Assembly: GCF_040371545.1 (NCBI RefSeq)
Contig: NZ_AP029048.1
Location: forward strand, 806,001-870,000
Source of the DNA: Synechococcus sp. M16CYN
Lineage (GTDB): Bacteria > Cyanobacteriota > Cyanobacteriia > PCC-6307 > Cyanobiaceae
DNA: 64,000 nucleotides
Reading direction: 5' to 3'
Shown piece after piece: positions 1-9,282 of the stretch (positions are counted from its first letter, which is position 1; the number at the start of each line of letters is the position of its first letter). A model generated the notes under the pieces. That model worked only from the letters and a program-made list of their open reading frames with translations. It ran no database searches and was not told the DNA's origin. The translations under genes and the position numbers were made by a program.

Positions 1-1199
1 ATCTAGTTTAGTGCTGTGACTTATAATTTTATATCCTGTTTTTGTGATAATAATGTTCAAATTTATACATTTTTCTATTAACCTGTTAGCTTGATAAAAA
101 CTATTGTTAAAAATAACACTAACTAAAGTAATAATAGTTTAGTAGCTAACTATTTGGATCTGTAACGATTGCTGCTAATAATTAAATTATAATTCTTATT
201 TACTGGTGCTTTAACTATGTAAATAATAACTTTTAAAGATGAATATAGGTTTTATTTTTATAATTACTATTTATATTGATTCTACTAAATTTATTAGTAA
301 ACTACTTATTTATATACTATTTATTTAACTTAAAAAATCATCTATGTAATATTAGCGATAGACATTTATACTACTGTGTTCTCTATTATTACTGATTTTA
401 GTTATTTTTGTTATTTGAATGCAATTCTTAGGACTAACAAGTTTAATAAATTAAGTGAGTATTATCATGAATACGATGTTAACGTAATGCGTAGTTTTAT
501 ATATATCTAGCTACTATAATTTTGTGTCTTGAAGTTATTAACTTTAGCACTAAATAGAAATAATTAAATTATCTAAAGTGACCTAAATGTTAATGCAATT
601 GGCATTAAATTTGCTTGTGTTACAGGCACATATATTGTTGTTAACGTAGCATTTTATCCCATAAAATGGGTGAAAAAATACTTTTTGCTATTTGATAGTA
701 AATATATTATTCTTATCAGATATTAATAGAAATAGCATGTTTCCATTAATTGTATTAAATTATTGCTATAAAATCGACTTATTTCCAAATACTTGCATAG
801 TTTCTATGAATTAATGCTAGTAATAAGTAGATATAAATAATAACATAACTAATACTGAGTTAAAACCGGTACTAATTTAGTAATTGATATCTGCATGACA
901 AAACACAGTTGAAATCCTTGTCAATATCTAGTTTTATTAGTTTGGTTTAACTTGGTTATTAGGAATAAAATAATCTGCATCAAATAGTTGTTTTTTAATT
1001 GTTTAGATCAACTCAAGTTGACCGTATACGATCTAATGACGAATCTCGTTAAGCTATACATCGAATTTTGTACCGAAGCACCTGATAACCATTTGTTTTA
1101 AGACGGTAAATCCATGATCCACGTAGTATTTGAAATAGCCGGTCAGCTGCAAAATGTCTTGAAGCTGCAAGGCTACAAAGTTGTTGCGGTTTTTCTCTC
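1..1199. other. AT-rich tract without recognisable genes
   Basis: No open frame on either strand looks like a protein, and in-frame stops are dense. Hand counts of single lines give 25% G+C (1-60) and 13% (241-300), far below the roughly 60% of a typical gene line here (9361-9420). I saw no tRNA, no DnaA-box-like TTATCCACA, no long inverted repeat and no transposase-like frame. About 1030-1199 is less AT-rich and may belong to the region of the phage-like gene that follows. The most economical reading is decayed former coding DNA, but the sequence does not prove this. Confidence 0.6.
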
Positions 1200-1751
1200 A
1201 TGACTAATCTTGACTCCTCCCTCTCTAAGGAATCCAGCAATAGTTATGTTGATCAGGTTTTTGCTGATGAGTATGCAGCGAACCAGCCTTGGGCTGATAA
1301 GTGGGCGGCATTAACTGACGATCAAAAAGCGATGTCTTTAATTAGAGCAACATCATGGATGGAGACACTCAATTATTCAGGCAGCCGTTGCACTACGACC
1401 CAGCGTTTATCATGGCCCCGAACAAATGCAAGTTGTGACGGTGTTCCGGCTACTTGTGATGTTATACCTTATTCTATTCGCCGGGCAGAGGTTGAGCTTG
1501 CTTGGCAGGCTCATCAGAACCCCAACGCGATCATGAGTAGCGATGATAGTGCATCTGTCGGTACCTACGCGAAGCATCAGGATTCAGATTCGTCTATCGT
1601 CGAGCATGATCAATGCCAAGGCATATCAGTCACAGACTGTAAGGATTTGTCGGTGATTACAGCTTTCCCTTGGATTAAATGGTTAATTGGTTCCTGGATT
1701 GGTAACGAAATCAACGATAATGTCAGTTTCGTATTAAGATTGCGATCATAA
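1200..1751 (+). CDS. Phage head-tail connector / DnaT-like domain protein, orphan
   Basis: This 183-residue frame has the pattern of a small phage structural family, annotated as DnaT-like ssDNA-binding or putative head-tail connector proteins. Seen near the N-terminus: YVDQVFADEYAAN (about residues 16-28), then W..L.DDQK..SLIRAT.WM..LNYSG.RCTTTQ.LSWPR (about 35-74), then a short D-G-V segment and IPYSIRRAEVELAW (about 88-101). In the family the order is the same: ALI-A-R-LD, Q-LAWPR, IP--V--A--ELA. Residues after about 105 match nothing I know and may be divergent or read-through sequence. No capsid, terminase, portal or integrase lies nearby, and both flanks are AT-rich. I infer a prophage or cyanophage remnant. 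The domain call is fairly good; that the gene is functional is doubtful. Confidence 0.6.
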   Translation: MTNLDSSLSKESSNSYVDQVFADEYAANQPWADKWAALTDDQKAMSLIRATSWMETLNYSGSRCTTTQRLSWPRTNASCDGVPATCDVIPYSIRRAEVELAWQAHQNPNAIMSSDDSASVGTYAKHQDSDSSIVEHDQCQGISVTDCKDLSVITAFPWIKWLIGSWIGNEINDNVSFVLRLRS

Positions 1752-2806
1752 TCCTAAAATTAATATCATTTTATTATCTATCAGTCACCAGAATAAGTAC
1801 TATTTGTTGGGTAGCTAGACTGACAATTTAGCTATTAGTGATTCAACTATCTGCAAACAATTAATATAAAATTAAAGTAATATTAGCGTTGAAACTTAAA
1901 ATCTTAGGAGCATCGTAGTGCGTTGTATGATGGAATAACTTTAAGCAAAAAGTAGTTATTTATTTTATGAAACATTTTTGGAATCATTTGAAGAAATTTA
2001 ATTAAAAAGATAAGGATTAATGATCAGCTTTGACCTGAAAGAAATATTTAACTATGGTAACCTTATATGTTTTTAGATATTTCTAAGTCATACGCTAGTT
2101 TCGATAAATATACGATTAGCAAACGTATAAAATATTATCTGAGTAACTTAAGTTTACTTAACTGTGGGATTATCGGATTAGATATATAGTAAAAACTAGC
2201 AGACTTGATTATTTTTAAAGGTTAGTTTAACACTTATTTAAAAGTCAGCTTGCCTAAGTCCTTTGATACATAGCCAACTAACCAATATACTCGAAAGATT
2301 TTATAAGCTGTCAAGATTAACGTTTATATCATCTCTGAATTATTAATACCTTAGTTGGTTTGCATATACTTGATTTCGCTAGGTCAACAACTTTAAAATT
2401 TTAAAGCGACAAATACAAGTTAAAAATATGCAGTAGTTGACCTAATACAGTAATTAACTAAATTTTATCAGATAAATTATAGTGCTGTTGCGGTTTTTTA
2501 ATAATTCTAAAAATATAATTCTCGGCCGTAAATACATCTTTAACCTGGGTATAAAAATTATGTTTATAATCCAGCCTTTGAATGAGTTAAATAAATATAA
2601 AAGATATACAATAGTTAATATAGTTGGTTTTATTATTGGTCGGAGCAGAATATGCTAGTACTTAATGTATTTAACTAATAACTAATGATTAATTATAAAA
2701 AATTTTTTGAAGAGGTTAACTTTATTTATTTAATCCTAGTCATGCATAGTTGGAAAAAGTTACTTAAGGGTAGTACAGCTTAATATTGTTTTTACTTCCC
2801 ATTTCT
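1752..2806. other. AT-rich tract without recognisable genes
   Basis: About 1 kb of very AT-rich DNA between the phage-like gene and the DCC protein gene. Stops are frequent in all frames. I saw no RNA gene and no clear hairpin followed by a T run. It has the same base composition as 1-1199. Confidence 0.6.
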
Positions 2807-3214
2807 TCATAACGGGACACAACGATCCTTGCAAAGCGTATCTATATTATCTCGGCCAGTCCATTGAAGGCGACGCGACGCCCAAAATGCATAGATAATA
2901 TCGGCTAAAGGTTTAATAAGAGGCCAACGGGTTGGAGCATAAAGCCAACCCAAGCCAATAAGTAAATAAGCTTCTCGAAATACAGCCATATCTCGGAGTA
3001 CTTCTCCGTTAGCTGTTAATGCATGGATTCGTCCCATAGCAACTCGGTAACTAATATTCGCATAAGTAGAGGGGGTATAATCTGGAGAATCGATATTAAC
3101 AAAGGCAATTCTCTGGTCACGATCTCGGCTTTGAAGAAAACGAACCTCTCGCATACAAAGTGGACACCCACCATCAAAAAGCATTGTGAGATCTGGCTGA
3201 TTAGAAGAAAGCAT
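2807..3214 (-). CDS. DCC-family (DUF393) thiol-disulfide oxidoreductase-like protein
   Basis: The 135-residue product begins with the family signature: FDGGCPLCMREVRFL at about residues 13-27, containing the D-x-x-CPLC thioredoxin-like motif, followed by R-D-x-x-x-IAFVNID. The length is normal for DUF393/DCC proteins, which are predicted thioredoxin-fold enzymes; their substrate in cyanobacteria is not established. A tryptophan-rich segment (about 90-115) could pack on a membrane but has no clear transmembrane helix. The gene stands alone between gene-free stretches, yet its frame is intact and its base composition is closer to the core genes than the flanks, so it is probably under selection. 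Confidence 0.85.
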   Translation of the reverse strand: MLSSNQPDLTMLFDGGCPLCMREVRFLQSRDRDQRIAFVNIDSPDYTPSTYANISYRVAMGRIHALTANGEVLRDMAVFREAYLLIGLGWLYAPTRWPLIKPLADIIYAFWASRRLQWTGRDNIDTLCKDRCVPL

Positions 3215-4065
3215 GGTGGATAGTCGGCAAACTGCTACTTTGAGTTAACCGTTACAGAGAACCACCATTCTAGATAAATGCCACGCTACTTGCGGCAAAC
3301 AGTATTTAGGGAATTTAGCTGGAGCTGTACCGTTAGAGCATATAACAGATTTCTCGAACCAGGCTCTACGTTAGTTCAAACTATTAGTTGCTCTAGAAGT
3401 AGAAATCGACTCGTCTTATTGGTTGCTTATTATAACATCAAATGACGGGATTGTACTGAGGTACCCTATGGTGCACTGTTTGCCTCCGCATAAAAGCTAA
3501 ACCAACGCAAATTTTTATTTAAGGATCTTTTATAGGGTTTGAGCACTTGTGCCGTCGATACTTTGCCAAAGCTTAGATCTGTTCTCGTGATAACAAAACA
3601 ACCAATGACATGACTGCTGATGCCCGCACAGCACTCACCGATTAACATATCTCTACCTTAAGCATCGATGGTAGCTGACATAAGTTCCCGCGGATTTGCT
3701 AAGCAACCTATTTGTTGAAATGTCACGATGCATTCCTGTGAGAATTTTTGCCACTGGATGAGTAAGAAAAACGTCCCTGCAAAAAGTCTGACAGGCTTCG
3801 ATGATGAGATTCAATCTCGACATAAAACGCAGGTTTAAAGCAAGAACAAACGCTTCCTAACCCTTGTTAAAGCTTTCGGGTTTATGGACCTAAGTAACTC
3901 CGCTGGCAAAAGTGCGCAACCACGATTTCAAATAGAGCAGCGTCTACAACCGTGCGACCACTTAACCCGCCGCTCATGATTTGGATGGATTAAATACCTT
4001 AGATATGAACTTAACCTCAGCAACCCACGTTTTACTGCCAGCATGAGTGCAGAACACTTTTAGCC
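3215..4065. other. Intergenic stretch without a supported gene
   Basis: About 850 bases between the DCC gene and the CobW-family gene. G+C is moderate rather than extremely low. A 60-codon minus-strand frame (3466-3648) has no recognisable motif and no supporting context. The last 100 bases presumably hold the promoter of the CobW-family gene, but I cannot assign -10 or -35 elements with confidence. Confidence 0.5.
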
Positions 4066-5115
4066 ATGACCACAACCCCTGCCCCAGCCGGGGTACCCGT
4101 GACCATCCTCAGTGGTTTCCTGGGCGCTGGAAAAACCACGCTGTTGAATCACATTCTTAGCAATCAACAGGGTATGAAAACAGCCGTTCTTGTCAATGAA
4201 TTCGGTGAGATCGGCATCGACAATGATTTGGTCGTAACTACTGAAGAGGAGATGGTTGAGCTCAGCAATGGCTGCGTTTGTTGTTCGATCAACGGAGAGT
4301 TAATGGAAGCCGTAGAGCGGATTCTTGATCGACCCGAACCGCTCGATTACATTGTGGTAGAAACTACAGGCCTTGCAGATCCATTGCCAGTAGCGATGAC
4401 ATTCTTGGGCAGTGAACTGCGAGGCCAAACCCGACTAGACTCAATTATCACTCTAATTGATGCGGAAAATTTTGACGAGAAATTGATCAACACCGAGATA
4501 GGTAGAGCTCAAGTGGTCTATGGAGATATACTTCTTCTCAATAAATGCGATTTGGTTTCAGAAAAGCGGCTCCGTGCTGTTGAACAATCACTGCGTGATG
4601 TGAAAAGTGATGCTCGAATCCTGCGCTCGGTGAAGGGTGACGTTCCATTAGCTCTACTGCTAAGTGTTGGTTTATTTGAGTCCGACAAAGTCACCGGAAT
4701 AGAAGTCGACAGTAGAATTGAGAGCTTTAAACATGAGAATCAGTATGGCCAAGGTCATGTGCATAGTCATGGACATGATCATAAACATGGGGATGCGCAT
4801 CATTTAGAAATCGAGGGCTTTACATCACTGGCTTTTCAAAGTAATGGTCCCTTTGCTCTTCGCAAATTTCAGAATTTTCTCGACAACGAGATGCCGGCAG
4901 AAGTATTTCGAGCGAAAGGCATCCTTTGGTTCAAAGAAAGCAAAAAACGTCATATTTTTCACTTAGCTGGCAAGCGCTTTTCTATCGACGACTCCGAATG
5001 GACAGGTGATCACAAAAATCGGCTTGTGTTAATAGGCCGAGACCTTGACCACGCTACGCTGCACAAACAACTACAAGCCTGCGTAGCGACCGATCTTGAA
5101 AAGGGTCTTTTCTGA
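4066..5115 (+). CDS. CobW/P47K-family GTPase, probable metallochaperone
   Basis: This is a G3E-family GTPase that binds metal and hydrolyses GTP; relatives deliver zinc or cobalt to client enzymes in the cytoplasm. The Walker A loop GFLGAGKTT is at residues 17-25, the metal-binding CxCC motif (NGCVCCS) at 68-74, and the guanine-specificity motif NKCD near 160. A histidine-rich loop lies at about 228-246 (GQGHVHSHGHDHKHGDAHH), followed by the CobW C-terminal domain. The length of 349 is typical. The ATG at 4066 gives a normal N-terminus just ahead of the P-loop. It is not next to a cobalamin biosynthesis gene, so a zinc role is more likely than cobalt, but this cannot be settled here. A small membrane protein follows after 37 bases. 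Confidence 0.92.
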   Translation: MTTTPAPAGVPVTILSGFLGAGKTTLLNHILSNQQGMKTAVLVNEFGEIGIDNDLVVTTEEEMVELSNGCVCCSINGELMEAVERILDRPEPLDYIVVETTGLADPLPVAMTFLGSELRGQTRLDSIITLIDAENFDEKLINTEIGRAQVVYGDILLLNKCDLVSEKRLRAVEQSLRDVKSDARILRSVKGDVPLALLLSVGLFESDKVTGIEVDSRIESFKHENQYGQGHVHSHGHDHKHGDAHHLEIEGFTSLAFQSNGPFALRKFQNFLDNEMPAEVFRAKGILWFKESKKRHIFHLAGKRFSIDDSEWTGDHKNRLVLIGRDLDHATLHKQLQACVATDLEKGLF

Positions 5116-5152
5116 ACAGGCGCGGTGAAAAAAAGCTGACTACTGTGGCTCC

Positions 5153-5317
5153 ATGCAAGACACCTTGATGGATGAGCCCTTCGTCCTTGTTACCCTGCTT
5201 TTGGTCACCACAATTCTATTGTGGCTTTTGGCTGATTCTGATGACGACAATAGTAGTGGTGGTGGTTTGAGACAACCGATTTTCATCACCATTCCCGTAC
5301 CTCATAATCGGCACTAA
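5153..5317 (+). CDS. Small single-span membrane protein, 54 residues
   Basis: An open frame from ATG at 5153 to TAA at 5315-5317 encodes 54 residues. It has a short acidic N-terminus, one hydrophobic helix at about residues 9-27 (FVLVTLLLVTTILLWLLA), then a DSDDDNSSGGG linker and a Pro/His-rich tail (ITIPVPHNRH). This layout resembles small uncharacterised membrane proteins of marine picocyanobacteria. I cannot name a function. It is co-directional with and close to the CobW-family gene, so the two may be co-transcribed. The ordered helix-acidic-glycine layout argues against chance, but short length keeps confidence moderate. Confidence 0.6.
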   Translation: MQDTLMDEPFVLVTLLLVTTILLWLLADSDDDNSSGGGLRQPIFITIPVPHNRH

Positions 5318-5588
5318 GCCTAGTTAGGGCGTGTTTTGCAAATCTTCGCTGATACAGAGGTATTTCGCTGACTTTCCCATGATCATAATACGAGAACAAG
5401 CTCCATATCGCAATTATTTCGCCGCAATTTCAAGCTTCAATTTCAAAACTAGTTTCATTAGATTTAGAGATATTTTTGATAGCGATAAAGATTTTATTAA
5501 AAATAAAATCCAATCAGGGCAGGGTATATGTAAACGAAAGTTTTCCCTTCTAGTTCACATCTACTACTTAGCCATCGTCTAGATATAA

Positions 5589-7109
5589 ATGAGTCGACAG
5601 TTATTAAGTTGTTTATCAGCAGGATTGGCATTATTAGCCTTGTGGCCTCTATTCAACCTGGTAGGGGAAGGTCTACGAAGTTTTATGACTGACCCAACCG
5701 GTCTGGGTCCCGATGGTGGGCGTCAAATTTACGGCACTGCGATGCTGCTTGTAAGTAGTGCTCTGATTGGAACTATTATTGGAACTGCCAACGGCTGGCT
5801 GCTCATCAATTGCCGCTTTCGTGGTAGACGATGGCTACGCATCACACAATTTATTCCACTAGCAACTCCAGCTTACCTATTGTCTGCCACTCTTATCGAC
5901 CTGGGTAGCCGCCAGGGATGGCGTATCCACGGAATTGGATGGGGAATTATTGTGATGGCATTGACAACATACCCCTACGTATTTCTTCTCAGCACTGAAA
6001 GTTTTGCTGTGAGCGGACGGCGCTCGCTGGAAGCTTGCCTAAGCTTAGGGATGGGACCCTGGGCGGCCTTTCATAGGATTGCTCTTCCGATTGCCCTACC
6101 GGCGATCGCAGCCGGAGTCGCCCTAATGGGAATGGAAATTATGAACGAATTGGGAGCCGTCCAACTCCTAGGAATACCTAGCTTGTCGGCAGGAATTCTA
6201 GAAGCTTGGCAAGCGGATGGCAGTCCTACTGGTGCTATTCGTTTGGCTCTTATTACTTTCATGATTGTATTGGGTCTCATAATATGCGAACGACGACTGC
6301 GTCAACACGGTCGCCGTTGGAGTGATAGCACCGCGAAGGATGATGCTATAGCGTGGGAACTACGTGGCACCCGAGCTTTAGCAGCACAGCTTCTCGCCTT
6401 TGTACCGCCACTGATCACCTTGGGAACCCCTTTAATTTGGGCTGTAACCAACCTAGATCAGCTACAGAGTAATCTTACCGACGACCTGTTTCAACTTAGC
6501 CTTCGCAGCCTTCTTCTGGCGCTTACCGCATCCATCCTGGCTGTTAGCTCGGCGCTGCTGCTAGCTATTGCCAAGCGATGGACCGACTCTCCTTGGTTAC
6601 ATAGCCTCATGTTTTTTGCGGGGATGATTTACGCTGTCCCGGGCACTGTTTTAGCTCTAGCTCTGCTATTAACAGGAGCTCCCTGGCAGATCGCGCCTAT
6701 TGTTCTTTTGCTATGGGGTTATAGTAACCGATTTTTGGCTGTGGCAAAGGAAGGACTTGATGCAGCCCTTGAGCGTATAAGTCCCAATCTTGATGAAGCT
6801 GCGACGATCATGGGTTTCGATTGGCAACACGTATTGCGTCGCATCCATCTACCACTGCTAAAAGGACCCATAATTGTAGGTTTTCTTCTGGTATTTGTTG
6901 ATACAGTAAAAGAGTTGCCACTCACGTTTGCCCTACGCCCCTTTGACTTTGACACACTTTCGATCCGTGTGTACCAATGTGCAAGCGACGAGCGCTTAGC
7001 TGAGGCCTTGCTACCAGCACTGATGATTCTCGCACTTGGACTCATAGCTGCTGTGGCCTTAGTCCCTACTTTTGATCACCCTCCCAGTCGAAGATTACTG
7101 GATCCTTAG
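5589..7109 (+). CDS. Iron-type ABC transporter permease (FutB/FbpB/ThiP family)
   Basis: A 506-residue integral membrane protein of the fused two-domain permease type used by ferric-iron and thiamine importers. Two homologous halves are visible, each with about six hydrophobic helices. Each carries an EAA-like cytoplasmic loop that docks the ATPase: EACLSLGMGPWAAFHRIALP at about 148-167 and EAATIMGFDWQHVLRRIHLP at about 402-421. Length and the two EAA loops fit FutB-like proteins. No ATPase or binding protein is adjacent; a solute-binding protein gene lies far away at 60610-61620. Scattered fut-type genes are usual in marine picocyanobacteria. Iron as substrate is inferred from family, not shown. 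Confidence 0.88.
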   Translation: MSRQLLSCLSAGLALLALWPLFNLVGEGLRSFMTDPTGLGPDGGRQIYGTAMLLVSSALIGTIIGTANGWLLINCRFRGRRWLRITQFIPLATPAYLLSATLIDLGSRQGWRIHGIGWGIIVMALTTYPYVFLLSTESFAVSGRRSLEACLSLGMGPWAAFHRIALPIALPAIAAGVALMGMEIMNELGAVQLLGIPSLSAGILEAWQADGSPTGAIRLALITFMIVLGLIICERRLRQHGRRWSDSTAKDDAIAWELRGTRALAAQLLAFVPPLITLGTPLIWAVTNLDQLQSNLTDDLFQLSLRSLLLALTASILAVSSALLLAIAKRWTDSPWLHSLMFFAGMIYAVPGTVLALALLLTGAPWQIAPIVLLLWGYSNRFLAVAKEGLDAALERISPNLDEAATIMGFDWQHVLRRIHLPLLKGPIIVGFLLVFVDTVKELPLTFALRPFDFDTLSIRVYQCASDERLAEALLPALMILALGLIAAVALVPTFDHPPSRRLLDP

Positions 7110-7156
7110 CGCGATACAAAATTGAGCCAAGCGTAAGCATATTACTGAACACTTAG

Positions 7157-8083
7157 TCAGATTATCGTTCTGGTTCGCACTGCACTAAAGACGCGATGAC
7201 CACTCAGGATTCCGACTGCCAATACGTCGGCCATCGTAGATATAATCCGATGACTAAACGTGATCATCAGGAGTGGTGCTTCCTCTACCGATCCGCTAAG
7301 GCGAAGTAGCAAGATGGTTTCAAATACTCCCAAGCCGCTAGGGGCGCCTGGTGTCATCAAACCAATCGCATAAGCTAAACCAAAGGCGGCCAGCCAATGC
7401 GATATCTTTGGCTGATATATATCAAACGCCTGAACACAACAAAAGAAGCCTGCAAAGCGAAAGAGTACAAATATTGTTGCTGCCATGAGGGGCGTCCAAG
7501 GGTACCCTTGATGGTCACTGTTTTCTGTGATAAGAGAACTCATACCAGCCGACTGCAGCTTAGAAGCCTTCGAATGCTTCAACCATTGCAAGATCGGCTC
7601 TCTAAAACGAGGTATCATTGTCAGCGCTGGTAGTGGCGCAAGTATCACTAGGCCGCTTTGCCATCCCCCAACTATAAGCGTTAGTAGAGACGCCGCGATA
7701 GTTAAGAGGGGATCAAGGATGACGCCTGTTAGAGCAGGACCTGCTCCAATTGAGGAGCGAAGCAAGCGGATGCGCTCTACCAGATGCCAAATGCCGCCAG
7801 GCAAGTATTTACGTAAATTGCTACGAATAAATAAGGGCACTACGGCAAGATCCTCAGACAGCCAACCAAGCCAATCCAGCACTGTTCGCCAGGCCCAGCC
7901 ATTGATCAGGATGCTTAACCAAGTAAGACCCAGGCCAAGCATCAGCCATAACCAACCTTGTACATCCAGGCTTTGCTGACGTAGTTGTACACTCTGCCGA
8001 ACAAGGGTTACTGTGATGAAGACCAAGCTGATCGGCGTGATCCACAACTTTAGTGAACGTAGTCTGCCCGTCACCACATCCAT
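7157..8083 (-). CDS. UPF0104 / lysylphosphatidylglycerol synthase TM-region-like membrane protein
   Basis: A 308-residue polytopic protein with about seven or eight hydrophobic segments. The family signature is visible: FIRSNLRKYLPGGIWHLVER at about 85-104 and, near the C-terminus, GLMTPGAPSGLGVFETILLLRL at about 239-260. These match the UPF0104/AglD2-like flippase-related family. Members are membrane proteins linked loosely to lipid or glycan export, and the exact function is unknown. It is the last gene of an overlapping minus-strand operon; its start overlaps the end of larC by 13 bases. Confidence 0.82.
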   Translation of the reverse strand: MDVVTGRLRSLKLWITPISLVFITVTLVRQSVQLRQQSLDVQGWLWLMLGLGLTWLSILINGWAWRTVLDWLGWLSEDLAVVPLFIRSNLRKYLPGGIWHLVERIRLLRSSIGAGPALTGVILDPLLTIAASLLTLIVGGWQSGLVILAPLPALTMIPRFREPILQWLKHSKASKLQSAGMSSLITENSDHQGYPWTPLMAATIFVLFRFAGFFCCVQAFDIYQPKISHWLAAFGLAYAIGLMTPGAPSGLGVFETILLLRLSGSVEEAPLLMITFSHRIISTMADVLAVGILSGHRVFSAVRTRTII

Positions 8084-9282
8084 TTCTCTTCACTGCTGAA
8101 TGGAGCAGTTGCGGCGGTAGCACGTAAATCCGCTAGGGAACAACCTGTACGACGGCTTAACAGTCCCAACTCATCCGCTTCAAGCTTCACCGTGAGATGT
8201 CCATTGGGTCGCTTCACCTGTTTGGCAGGGAGTAGACCCCACTGGGTATCTAGCAGCCCCATTCGACGGGGTAATAACCATCGACCCTGTCGACGTTCCC
8301 GTAAGCCAAGGCTGCTGCTGGTATCAAGCCAGACATGCCGGACGGCTACTGCATGAGCATCGTCCACCAAAGCCATGACCCCATGACCACAGCGTCCCTT
8401 TTTCATTATCAATGGATGGATAGCTACATCTATGGCTCCTGCTTCGCGCAGCCTTTCCATCAGCAGCGCTAGATCCTCCGGAGTGGCATCATCTATCCAG
8501 GCTTCCTGGACAATTACAGCTTGACCAAGAGGAGCGTTAGCAACGTCTGATTCGGATGAACCGAGGATTAGCCTTACCAGGTTAGGACGATCCAACCGAA
8601 GATGACCGAGGCCAACGCCTATAGATTCTGGAGTGAAGATAAATGGCGGAGCGAAACAATCAGCTAATACTGCCATCAGAGCTAATCCAGTTGGTGTTAC
8701 TAGCTCACCGTTCGGACTATCGTTAGTCTGCTGTAGTGGCACCCGATATCGACGTGCCAGTTCCAGAACAGCAGGCACTGGGACTGGCAGAAGACCATGA
8801 GCTGTGGAAACAGTGCCGCGGCCTGTTGGAAGCGGGGAACAGCAGATCCACTCAGGATTGACTTGCTCAAGAGCAGCGCATACCCCCACTACATCTACGA
8901 AGGCATTTACCGTGCCAACCTCGTGAAAGTGTAAGGCGTTCATCTCGATGCCATGCGCAATGGATTCCGCTTCTGCAAGAGCAGTAAATACAGCCAGTAC
9001 CCGATCCTTAAGAAGAGAGTTCAGTGGTGCCCCAATGATTTGGCGTTGGATCTCAGACCAATGACGATTCGAAGGCTGTGTTTTCAGACTCGTCACGCTA
9101 AGACGACGTCCGCGTAGGCCACCACTGCGATCCTCGATGACGTCTATGCAGTAGCAGCCGGCAAAGCCTAAACGATGGAGTGGTTCTTCGATGACTGACA
9201 GCGGTACCCCAAGGTCGATAAAGCCAGCCAAGAGCATGTCACCGGCCAACCCGGTAGGAGCGTCAACCCAAAGCATGTTCAT
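8071..9282 (-). CDS. larC: LarC-like nickel-insertion (nickel-pincer cofactor) protein
   Basis: The 403-residue product opens with the LarC/UPF0272 signature: WVDAPTGLAGDMLLAGFIDLG at about 5-25, followed by HFHEVGTVNAFVDVVG at about 119-134. The central acidic region and C-terminal domain (EAWIDDATPEDLALLMERL) also fit. LarC is a CTP-dependent cyclometallase that inserts nickel into the pincer cofactor of lactate racemase. No larA, larB or larE is seen in this window, so the client here is unknown; stand-alone LarC homologues are common in cyanobacteria. The start overlaps the end of the upstream M41-like gene by four bases, indicating translational coupling. Confidence 0.88.
   Translation of the reverse strand: MNMLWVDAPTGLAGDMLLAGFIDLGVPLSVIEEPLHRLGFAGCYCIDVIEDRSGGLRGRRLSVTSLKTQPSNRHWSEIQRQIIGAPLNSLLKDRVLAVFTALAEAESIAHGIEMNALHFHEVGTVNAFVDVVGVCAALEQVNPEWICCSPLPTGRGTVSTAHGLLPVPVPAVLELARRYRVPLQQTNDSPNGELVTPTGLALMAVLADCFAPPFIFTPESIGVGLGHLRLDRPNLVRLILGSSESDVANAPLGQAVIVQEAWIDDATPEDLALLMERLREAGAIDVAIHPLIMKKGRCGHGVMALVDDAHAVAVRHVWLDTSSSLGLRERRQGRWLLPRRMGLLDTQWGLLPAKQVKRPNGHLTVKLEADELGLLSRRTGCSLADLRATAATAPFSSEEKWMW

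Noticed and set aside
1-1199. Replication origin in the AT-rich left end
   Set aside because: No cluster of DnaA-box-like TTATCCACA sequences and no dnaA or dnaN gene near.
3466-3648. 60-codon minus frame in the gap before the CobW-type gene
   Set aside because: No motif and no neighbour context; length within chance expectation.
5331-5582. 83-codon plus-strand frame before the iron-type permease
   Set aside because: AT-rich with no domain or signal pattern; contains long runs of Phe/Ile/Lys typical of chance frames in AT-rich DNA and no clear ribosome-binding site.
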